From IMG/VR virus record IMGVR_UViG_3300043425_000071, positions 1 through 45,394 of that record: a stretch of DNA of 45,394 nucleotides; one strand, 5' to 3'. Within the stretch, counting starts at the first letter, position 1, and every line of letters begins with the position of its first letter. The stretch comes from a virus. Shown piece after piece: positions 31,581 to 37,602 of the stretch. The position numbers and the translations under genes were made by a program. A model generated the notes under the pieces. The model had not been told where the DNA came from. It did no database searches and worked only from the letters and a program-made list of their open reading frames with translations.

Positions 31581-32568
31581 GTACGGGTGGTCCCTGACCG
31601 AGGCGAACCTGAATACCCTCCCTGACGATGCACCTGAGGGCGCTAAGAACCTCGCCACATGGCTGACATTGGAGGGGCGTCGTTCCTCTCTTGTCGAGTG
31701 GCTGGGGCATGTGAAAGACGACGGGCGTATCCACGGGCGGTTCACCCACATCGGCGCATGGACAGGGCGTATGGCGCACTCTGCCCCCAACCAAGCGAAT
31801 ATCCCCGCCGCTTTCAATGGTGAGCCTAAGACTGCTGTCGAACAAGTGAAGGCTAAGTATGATGGACCCATGCGTGGGTTGTGGAAGGTTGACAAAGGTA
31901 ATTGGTTGGTGGGTACCGACGCCTCTGGCATTCAGTTGCGTATCCTTGCACACCTGATGAAGTCAGACGACTACGTTCAAGCTATCGTCTCAGGGAAGAA
32001 AGAAGATGAGTCTGACATCCACCACCTGAACCGTAAGGCTCTAGGCTTTAAGCATGTCACACGAGACATGGCCAAGACGTTTATCTACGCTTACCTTCTT
32101 GGGGCTGGGGTCGGTAAGGTGGCCGAGATCCTCAAGGTCAACCAACGTGATGCGGCTGATGCTATGGATAACTTCACTCAGAACATCGAAGGACTTCACG
32201 AGTTGAAGCACAAGGTCATCCCATACGTCGCTAAACGTGGTTGGTTTCGTGGCCTCGACGGACGCAAGGTACCAGTGCCAAGTGAACACAAGACCTTGGC
32301 GGGAATGCTTCAGAGTGGCGAGTCTGTTGTCGTTAAACACTGGTGCCTAGACTGGGTCCAGAAAGCCCGCGACGAGGGTATCAAATTCAAGCTGATCGAC
32401 ATCGTACACGACGAAACCCAGACCGAGGTTATGAGTGGCCGGGAGGATGCTGAACGACTTGTGAAGATCCAAGCGCAGAGTATGGTGGACACTGGCGTAA
32501 AACTCGGTGTATATTGTCCTCTCGCAGCAGAGAGTGAGGTGGGTTTGACATGGGCCGAAACTCACTAG
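31543..32568 (+). CDS. DNA polymerase A, C-terminal (polymerase) part
   Basis: A 341-residue frame with the palm and fingers of a T7-like polymerase. Motif A is TDASGIQLRILAHL (catalytic D126), the O-helix is RDMAKTFIYAYLLGAG (R174, K178, Y182), and motif C is IVHDETQTEV (D290). KRGWFRGLDGRKVPVPSEHK matches the region before motif C in T7. At the O-helix position equal to Pol I Tyr766 there is Leu186. GTG at 31543 has AAAGGG upstream and overlaps the first part by 38 nt; alternatively a +1 frameshift near the CGC-TAA at 31575-31580 could join both. Together they give about 630 residues, near T7 size (704). Confidence 0.85.
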   Translation: MTEQDKRGEKFAKYGWSLTEANLNTLPDDAPEGAKNLATWLTLEGRRSSLVEWLGHVKDDGRIHGRFTHIGAWTGRMAHSAPNQANIPAAFNGEPKTAVEQVKAKYDGPMRGLWKVDKGNWLVGTDASGIQLRILAHLMKSDDYVQAIVSGKKEDESDIHHLNRKALGFKHVTRDMAKTFIYAYLLGAGVGKVAEILKVNQRDAADAMDNFTQNIEGLHELKHKVIPYVAKRGWFRGLDGRKVPVPSEHKTLAGMLQSGESVVVKHWCLDWVQKARDEGIKFKLIDIVHDETQTEVMSGREDAERLVKIQAQSMVDTGVKLGVYCPLAAESEVGLTWAETH

Positions 32569-32611
32569 TGTTGCATAAATACAACAGTAGGTAGGCTCCC
32601 TTACTTTTCTG

Positions 32612-32639
32612 TTGACTGTTGTTTTGTAACCAGTAGAGT
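32612..32639 (+). promoter_or_regulatory. Promoter candidate upstream of SSB
   Basis: TTGACT (32612-32617), 16 nt, TAGAGT (32634-32639), in the 102-bp gap between polymerase and SSB genes. Weaker than the TTGACA set but in a position where an abundant protein needs extra transcription. Confidence 0.45.
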
Positions 32640-32670
32640 GTCCCCTCTAAACGCCAAGGAGAATACGGCA

Positions 32671-33129
32671 ATGAAGACTAAAGCAAAGCACTACACCTTC
32701 CGTGGTCCCATCCGCTGGGCCAAAGTGTTCGACGAGAACAAAGAGACCCACGACTGGCAGGGTCAGGCTCATGCCTTCGGCGGTCTGTTCAAGGTCGACA
32801 TGATCCTCGACAAGGAACAGCGTAAGACCCTGAAGGAGAGTGGCTCGGCCATCAAGGGTAAGTTCGACGATGACGGCAACTTCATCGCTACTTTCAAGCG
32901 TAAAGAGGTTGGTCCTTTCGTCGAGGCTGGTGGTGCGCCTAAGGTCGTCAAGGCTGACGGCACTGCATGGTCCTACGACGAAGACGGCACCATCGGTAAC
33001 GACAGCATCGGTGAAGTCACCTTCGAAGTGTACCCGACGAAGATGGCACCGGGGACTCGTCTCATCTCTGTGAAGGTTGTCGAGCATAAGCCTTACGTGC
33101 GTCCGACCGAAGACGAAGAAGCAGCGTAA
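32671..33129 (+). CDS. Single-stranded DNA-binding protein (T7 gp2.5-like)
   Basis: A 152-residue protein (MKTKAKHYTFRGPIRWAKVF start) with a beta-rich OB-fold-like body and an acidic C-terminus (VRPTEDEEAA). GPIRWAKVF and KMAPGTRLISVKVVEHKPYV fit the phage SSB group, in which the acidic tail contacts the polymerase and helicase. AAGGAG lies 7 nt upstream of ATG; an upstream in-frame ATG lacks such a site. It follows the polymerase and precedes thyX with its own promoter candidate. Confidence 0.75.
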   Translation: MKTKAKHYTFRGPIRWAKVFDENKETHDWQGQAHAFGGLFKVDMILDKEQRKTLKESGSAIKGKFDDDGNFIATFKRKEVGPFVEAGGAPKVVKADGTAWSYDEDGTIGNDSIGEVTFEVYPTKMAPGTRLISVKVVEHKPYVRPTEDEEAA

Positions 33130-33266
33130 TTTAGAGTCTCTCCGCCGAAAGGTTTTCCTGAATGTCTACAGGATAGTGGGGTTGATCGCCCATCAGGAGA
33201 CTAGGGGATAGGCATGCGTGCCTATGGTTAAAGCGCCCCCGCCCTGCTTACATAGAGGAGTTAATC
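33130..33266 (+). ncRNA. Structured leader/intergenic RNA candidate before thyX
   Basis: This 137-bp gap has no gene but several paired segments. AGTCTCT (33136-33142) pairs with GGAGACT (33195-33201), enclosing a CCTG/CAGG hairpin and TGAT/ATCA. A separate perfect hairpin ATAGGCA-tgcg-TGCCTAT (33208-33225) follows. The ribosome site GAGGAG of thyX comes after. It may be a riboswitch-like leader, an RNase-processed spacer or a weak terminator; it matches no class I know. A tRNA reading was considered and does not fit. Confidence 0.4.
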
Positions 33267-33968
33267 ATGTCTGAAGAGCAGATCAAGGCGACTTTCTTGG
33301 ACTACATGGGTACGGACCTTACAACCGTCAATGCGGCGAGAACTTCCTTCGGGAAGAAGTCCAGCACGGATGAGTGGGGCTACGCTGACTTCGACTTCGT
33401 GTCCGGGGACATGATCCCTCGGCTCGACGAGAAGGATACCAAACTCATCCACTACCTTGCCAAGCACAAGCACTTCTCGCCCTTCGGACATGCCTTCGCT
33501 TCCTTCCACGTCAAGGCACCCATCTTCGTGGCACGACAACTGGTCAAGCATTCCTACCTCCGCTGGAATGAGATCAGCCGTCGTTACGTTGATGATCCGC
33601 CTGAAATGTACACCCCTTCTGTCCTGCGTAACAAACCTGTCGGGAGCATCAAGCAGGGTTCGTCTGGTGAACACTACGACAGCGCCAAGTTCCTGAAGAT
33701 CAAGGAGGACGCTGAGTATCAAACCATCGTCGCCTATAACATGATGATCTTGGCGGGTGTGGCACCAGAGCAAGCCAGAGCAGTTCTTCCTGCTTCTCTG
33801 ATGACCGAATGGTGGTGGAGCGGATCTCTTGATGCTTTTGCTAGGATGTGTGCGCTTCGCTTGAAGGACGACACCCAATACGAGAGCCGCCTAGTCGCCC
33901 AACAAGTCTCTGCCTCTATGTCTAAAGCCTTCCCTGTTTCGTGGACAGCACTGATGGAGAACCTCTAA
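33267..33968 (+). CDS. thyX: Flavin-dependent thymidylate synthase
   Basis: A 233-residue ThyX, which makes dTMP from dUMP with FAD and methylene-tetrahydrofolate. The signature RHRxxSxNExSxRY appears as KHSYLRWNEISRRY (residues 94-107): N, E, S, R and Y are kept, but RHR is KHS and the first Ser is Arg. VLPASLMTEWWWSGSLDAFA and later LVAQQVS match the C-terminal half of the family. GAGGAG precedes ATG. It serves phage DNA synthesis together with the reductase and MazG downstream. Confidence 0.9.
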   Translation: MSEEQIKATFLDYMGTDLTTVNAARTSFGKKSSTDEWGYADFDFVSGDMIPRLDEKDTKLIHYLAKHKHFSPFGHAFASFHVKAPIFVARQLVKHSYLRWNEISRRYVDDPPEMYTPSVLRNKPVGSIKQGSSGEHYDSAKFLKIKEDAEYQTIVAYNMMILAGVAPEQARAVLPASLMTEWWWSGSLDAFARMCALRLKDDTQYESRLVAQQVSASMSKAFPVSWTALMENL

Positions 33969-34138
33969 TGGAACGTGTGAGACTGGACTTCGTAGACGAA
34001 CAAGTTGTCGAGGTTCTCGTGGAGCGAGGCTACAAGATCGTAGACAATGCTCTTCTTGTGGACCAAGATGAACTGATGGACATCCTCAACATCCTCGACG
34101 ACGAAGAGGAACTGGACTTTGAAGAGGGCGACGAATGA
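33968..34138 (+). CDS. Small acidic protein (56 aa)
   Basis: A 56-residue protein, MERVRLDFVDEQVVEVLVER at the start, with an extremely acidic C-terminus (DDEEELDFEEGDE). ATG overlaps the thyX stop (TAATG) and its own stop is overlapped by the next start. Acidic tails of this kind can mimic nucleic acid, but nothing more can be said. Confidence 0.6.
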   Translation: MERVRLDFVDEQVVEVLVERGYKIVDNALLVDQDELMDILNILDDEEELDFEEGDE

Positions 34139-34377
34139 CTATTGAACTTGATATCAACGACGACGGTAGTGCCACCCTGTCGGGTAACAGCGACGAGATG
34201 TCGAAGATATACGCTGAGGGCATCGCCTACATGATGATCAAAGGTCTCAACAATCTGAACGACAAAGAAGTGATCGAAGCCTGTCGTGTCTACGCAGAAC
34301 TGCACCTCAAGAACACCCCGCCCATTGAAGATATCGCAGACGAGTGGGCATACTGGTCGCCGGGAGACATGAAATGA
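34135..34377 (+). CDS. Small protein of unknown function (80 aa)
   Basis: An 80-residue acidic protein (MTIELDINDDGSATLSGNSD start; WAYWSPGDMK end). It overlaps both neighbours by 4 nt (ATGA), so it is translated in the replication operon between thyX and the exonuclease. No recognised motif. Confidence 0.6.
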   Translation: MTIELDINDDGSATLSGNSDEMSKIYAEGIAYMMIKGLNNLNDKEVIEACRVYAELHLKNTPPIEDIADEWAYWSPGDMK

Positions 34378-35063
34378 AAGTGTTGGTCGACGGGGATGTT
34401 ATCTCTTACAGGTGCGCCTTCTCTGCCCAAGACGAAAGCGAAGATGAAGCCCTCGACAAAGCTGACGCACTCTTGGACGAGATCAGGTTCACAGCAGCCG
34501 TCGTAGAAGATGACATCCAAGTGTTCCTCACTGGCAAGGGGAACTTCCGTTACGAGATCGACAGCGACTACAAGGCTAACCGCAAGGACATGGAGAAGCC
34601 TATCCACCTTCAGGCTATCCGCGATCACTTGGTCTTCTCGTGGGGTGCTGTCATCTCTGAAGGACAAGAGGCTGACGATGACATCGCCCAAGAGGCACAT
34701 CGTCTGGACTACAACTGTGTCGTTGCCTCTATCGACAAGGACTTCCTTCAACTTCCCTGTCGCCACTACAACTTCAACAAGGGTGAGTGGACCTACCAAT
34801 CCGAATGGGATGCTACTCTCTTCTTCTACACCCAGATCTTGACTGGTGATAAAGCCGACAACGTCCAAGGCATCTACGGCATCGGACCTAAGAAGGCTGA
34901 GAAAATTCTTTCAGAATGCAAGACAGAAGAAGAACTCTACAAGGTTGTCGAGGAGACCTACATCGGAAAAGGCCACGGAGATCGTCTACTCACTGTCGCT
35001 AATCTGTTGTGGCTTCGCAGAGAGAAGGGTGTCCAATGGTCTCCTCCCGTCGCTCCTCTTTAA
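34374..35063 (+). CDS. 5'-3' exonuclease (FEN/PIN-like, T7 gp6-type)
   Basis: A 229-residue nuclease. Metal-binding acidic residues are visible in VLVDGDVISYRCAF (near residue 5), GQEADDDIAQEA (about 97-108) and SIDKDFLQL, followed by TGDKADNVQGIYGIGPKKAE, the helix-hairpin-helix DNA-binding motif typical of flap-type exonucleases. It removes RNA primers and degrades host DNA in T7-like phages. The true start is the ATG at 34374, overlapping the previous stop. Length is somewhat short for the family (T7 gp6 is 300). Confidence 0.85.
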   Translation: MKVLVDGDVISYRCAFSAQDESEDEALDKADALLDEIRFTAAVVEDDIQVFLTGKGNFRYEIDSDYKANRKDMEKPIHLQAIRDHLVFSWGAVISEGQEADDDIAQEAHRLDYNCVVASIDKDFLQLPCRHYNFNKGEWTYQSEWDATLFFYTQILTGDKADNVQGIYGIGPKKAEKILSECKTEEELYKVVEETYIGKGHGDRLLTVANLLWLRREKGVQWSPPVAPL

Positions 35064-35449
35064 GGCAATCCGCCCTTGAGGCTGGCTTCAGGTCTGGCCT
35101 AGAGCAAGACATCGCAGACCAGCTAAGGAAGTGTGGTATCCCTGTCGTCTACGAAGAAGAGAAGATCAAGTATATCGTCGAGGAGACCAGAGAGTACACG
35201 CCAGACTTCTACCTCGGTAACTGGATATACATCGAAGGGAAGGGTAGATTTACCACAGCCGACAGAAAGAAACATTTGTTGATAAAGAGGCAGTATCCTT
35301 TCCTTGACATCAGGTTTGTCTTCAGTAACTCTTCAAACAAGATCAGGAAAGGATCGAAGACTACATACGCAGATTGGTGCCAGAAGAACGGCTTCAAGTA
35401 TTCAGACAAAACGATCCCAGCGGATTGGATCAAGGAGGCTAAGAGATGA
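35036..35449 (+). CDS. Endonuclease I (Holliday junction resolvase, T7 gp3-like)
   Basis: A 137-residue protein. The catalytic PD-(D/E)xK core reads EYTPDFYLGNWIYIEGKGRF (Asp, Glu and Lys in the T7 endonuclease I arrangement). An N-terminal helix SGLEQDIADQLRKCGI carries the early Glu. It resolves branched DNA and helps break down host DNA. It overlaps the exonuclease gene by 28 nt. Confidence 0.85.
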   Translation: MVSSRRSSLRQSALEAGFRSGLEQDIADQLRKCGIPVVYEEEKIKYIVEETREYTPDFYLGNWIYIEGKGRFTTADRKKHLLIKRQYPFLDIRFVFSNSSNKIRKGSKTTYADWCQKNGFKYSDKTIPADWIKEAKR

Positions 35450-35661
35450 CGACAACCTATCTCATCTATGATGTCCACAGCGGACCTTGGGACGATGGAG
35501 AGTACATCTGGAACGTCTGTAAGGTTGGTGTGAAGGGGCAGATTCTACACAAGGAACTCTACTTCAACAGCTACGACGACGCCTACTTGATGGTCAAGCA
35601 CTTCACCAACAGCATTGACCCTCTTGAACTGGAACTTGAGGACGAGGAAGAAGATGAGTAA
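35446..35661 (+). CDS. Small acidic protein (71 aa)
   Basis: A 71-residue protein, MTTTYLIYDVHSGPWDDGEY at the start, with an Asp/Glu-only tail (ELEDEEEDE). It overlaps the endonuclease I stop by 4 nt and the next gene by 8 nt. Together with the 56-residue protein at 33968 it is one of several short proteins here with acidic tails. Function unknown. Confidence 0.6.
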   Translation: MTTTYLIYDVHSGPWDDGEYIWNVCKVGVKGQILHKELYFNSYDDAYLMVKHFTNSIDPLELELEDEEEDE

Positions 35662-36043
35662 TGTTGGTAGGCTATGTTCAATTTGTAATGAGGTTAAAGA
35701 CCTCTCTGATTTCTACAGCCACAACGTATCAAAAGGCCCTTATAAGGGTACTCGAAAAATGTACAGGGCGTGTAAAGACTGTATACAAATATCGCGGAGA
35801 GCCTCTAAATACAAAGTTCCTTTTGAAACTGTAAAATTTTTGCTAAGCAAAAATACTTGTGACATCTGCGGTGGAAACGGGAGTGAATTTAAGAAAGGCA
35901 TGCATATCGACCATTGTCACAGCACAGGGGCTTTAAGAGGTGTTCTGTGTCATTCCTGTAACGTAGGTATTGGGCTTTTTAAAGACGATATCTCTCTCAT
36001 GCAAAAAGCAATGGAGTATCTATCTAAATGTCAAAAACAGTAA
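35654..36043 (+). CDS. Endonuclease VII-like recombination/homing nuclease
   Basis: A 129-residue protein. Zinc ligands are in CSICNEV, CKDC and CDICGG; the catalytic His-Cys segment is HIDHCHSTGALRGVLCHSCN, followed by VGIGLFKDD, a pattern diagnostic of endonuclease VII (T4 gp49-like). Unlike its neighbours it is AT-rich with runs of A and T, indicating recent acquisition, probably as a homing-type gene. It overlaps the phosphoesterase start by 16 nt. It could also act in debranching alongside endonuclease I. Confidence 0.85.
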   Translation: MSNVGRLCSICNEVKDLSDFYSHNVSKGPYKGTRKMYRACKDCIQISRRASKYKVPFETVKFLLSKNTCDICGGNGSEFKKGMHIDHCHSTGALRGVLCHSCNVGIGLFKDDISLMQKAMEYLSKCQKQ

Positions 36044-36804
36044 TTGTCTGGACGTGCAGCCACTCCAAGCCTGAGGTTAGCAACGAGCGGTTCTCTTGGT
36101 TGGGTGATCTCATTGAGGACATCAAGCCGGACTACTGCGTCGATCTAGGTGATGGCGCTGACATGTGCAGCCTCAACACCTTCGACACCCGCTACCCTCA
36201 GGCCATTGTGGCTCAGTCTTACCAGCGAGATGTGGAAGCCTACAACGAATCTCAGGATCGTATCTGGGGTCGTTACAAGATCTCGAAGAAGAAGCGTCCG
36301 TGGCGTATCGGTTTCGAGGGCAATCACGAGAACCGTATCAAGAAGGCTATCGCACACGACCCCCGCCTTCAAGGAGACAAGTATGGAATCTCATTTTCAC
36401 ACCTTCAAACAGAACACTGGTTCGACGAGTACCACGGATACGTTAATTCCGGCCCCGCCCTCGCTGCTTACGATGGTGTCATCTATGGCCACTACGTGTC
36501 TAGCGGCAATCTTGGCAGCGCACTTTCAACTAAGCATCATGGTTATAGTCTTGTTGAAAAACTGGCCCATAGCTGCACTGTTGGTCACAGCCATAAGTTC
36601 CATTATTACCGTAAGGCTGATGCTCGGCCTACACCGCTTAACGGTCTCGTGGCGGGTTGCTTTAAAGGCTCCGCTGAATCATGGGGCGGTCAGGCCAACG
36701 CAGAGTGGTCCAAGGGCGTTGTGATCAAACGCTACGTCGAGAATGGAGATTACGATATCCAGTGGGTGTCGTTGAAAGCACTAGAGAAGGAGTACAAGAA
36801 GTGA
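36028..36804 (+). CDS. Metallophosphoesterase (calcineurin-like)
   Basis: A 258-residue enzyme of the calcineurin-like superfamily. Metal-binding motifs are WTCSHSKPE (in place of the usual DxH), VDLGDGAD (GDxxD-like), GFEGNHENR (GNHE) and the later GHYVS and VGHSHKFH (GHxH). Substrate cannot be told; phage relatives may cleave nucleotides or phosphodiesters. It lies between two nucleases and a MazG-like enzyme, which favours nucleotide metabolism. Confidence 0.8.
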   Translation: MSKTVIVWTCSHSKPEVSNERFSWLGDLIEDIKPDYCVDLGDGADMCSLNTFDTRYPQAIVAQSYQRDVEAYNESQDRIWGRYKISKKKRPWRIGFEGNHENRIKKAIAHDPRLQGDKYGISFSHLQTEHWFDEYHGYVNSGPALAAYDGVIYGHYVSSGNLGSALSTKHHGYSLVEKLAHSCTVGHSHKFHYYRKADARPTPLNGLVAGCFKGSAESWGGQANAEWSKGVVIKRYVENGDYDIQWVSLKALEKEYKK

Positions 36805-37034
36805 TCAGCTACATCGACGGAAACGTCTACATCCAAGTCCCTAGTGATGCAGTGGACACTCTCGCTGTCGCCTGCCTGAAAGAAGGACGTGAACTTGCAG
36901 AGCAGGCTCTGAGTACCACCTTGTCGCGCATCATTGAGGTTGGTGAAATGCCTCAACTAGTCACTGACTTTACCGACAACCTCAAGTATCTAGCCGCCTT
37001 CAACACTCTCTTGGAATACTACGGAGCCGAATGA
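36801..37034 (+). CDS. Small protein of unknown function (77 aa, GTG start)
   Basis: A 77-residue protein whose second residue onward reads ISYIDGNVYIQVPSDAVDTL. GTG at 36801 overlaps the previous stop (GTGA) and has an AAGGAG-like site upstream; longer in-frame starts would lie deep in the phosphoesterase gene. Helical second half (ELAEQALSTTLSRIIEVGEM). Function unknown. Confidence 0.55.
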   Translation: MISYIDGNVYIQVPSDAVDTLAVACLKEGRELAEQALSTTLSRIIEVGEMPQLVTDFTDNLKYLAAFNTLLEYYGAE

Positions 37035-37411
37035 TGGCAAAATGGGACGTAAGCAAAATGATCAGTAGAGACGACATCGACGCATTCATGGACGAGATGC
37101 TGTTCAATGAATACCAGCAACAGGCTTGTAAAACTGCCATCTACCCGAAGGAATACAAGGTTATCTACCCAGCTATGCTTCTGTGTGGCGAGGCTGGGGA
37201 GATTGCCAACAAGGTGCAGAAGCACATGAGGGATGGCACCCCACTCGACGACAAGGACTTAGCTAAGGAGATTGGCGATGCGCTTTGGGCCTTGGCAAAC
37301 TTGGCCGAAGACCTAGGTTACGACTTCGATGAGATCGCTACGATGAACCTTGAGAAGTTGAAATCTCGGCAGAATCGTGGTAAACTGTCCGGCTCTGGGG
37401 ACAACAGATGA
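37031..37411 (+). CDS. MazG-like nucleotide pyrophosphohydrolase
   Basis: A 126-residue all-alpha enzyme. The MazG metal-binding motif appears as LLCGEAGEIANKVQK (ExxE), followed by LAKEIGDALWALANLAEDLG (ExxD). The C-terminus (MNLEKLKSRQNRGKLSGSGD) is typical of phage members. These hydrolyse dNTPs or (p)ppGpp-like nucleotides. Neighbouring thyX and reductase suggest control of the nucleotide pool. Overlaps neighbours by 4 nt on each side. Confidence 0.85.
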   Translation: MMAKWDVSKMISRDDIDAFMDEMLFNEYQQQACKTAIYPKEYKVIYPAMLLCGEAGEIANKVQKHMRDGTPLDDKDLAKEIGDALWALANLAEDLGYDFDEIATMNLEKLKSRQNRGKLSGSGDNR

Positions 37412-37602
37412 AGGACGAACACCCTAGATTTTACGTCCTACACGACCCCCTTGACAACACATACGTCATCTACGAGGACGGCGCTGGGTATGAACTAGGG
37501 GCATACTACGACGTGCCTGTCGCGGAATGTTACGAAGAAGCCTTCGCTATAGGCTTTGCCGAATACTTGAACAAGCAAAACAAAGGAAAGCAAGAACAAT
37601 GA
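37408..37602 (+). CDS. Small protein of unknown function (64 aa)
   Basis: A 64-residue protein, MKDEHPRFYVLHDPLDNTYV at the start and ending NKQNKGKQEQ. Overlaps both MazG and the reductase by 4 nt (ATGA), so it is part of the nucleotide-metabolism unit. No family recognised. Confidence 0.55.
   Translation: MKDEHPRFYVLHDPLDNTYVIYEDGAGYELGAYYDVPVAECYEEAFAIGFAEYLNKQNKGKQEQ

Noticed and set aside
33136-33202. tRNA-like folding of the thyX leader
   Set aside because: A 7-bp acceptor-like stem exists, but the T-arm does not fit between it and the middle hairpin, the anticodon-like loop has 8 nt and the D-arm is absent.
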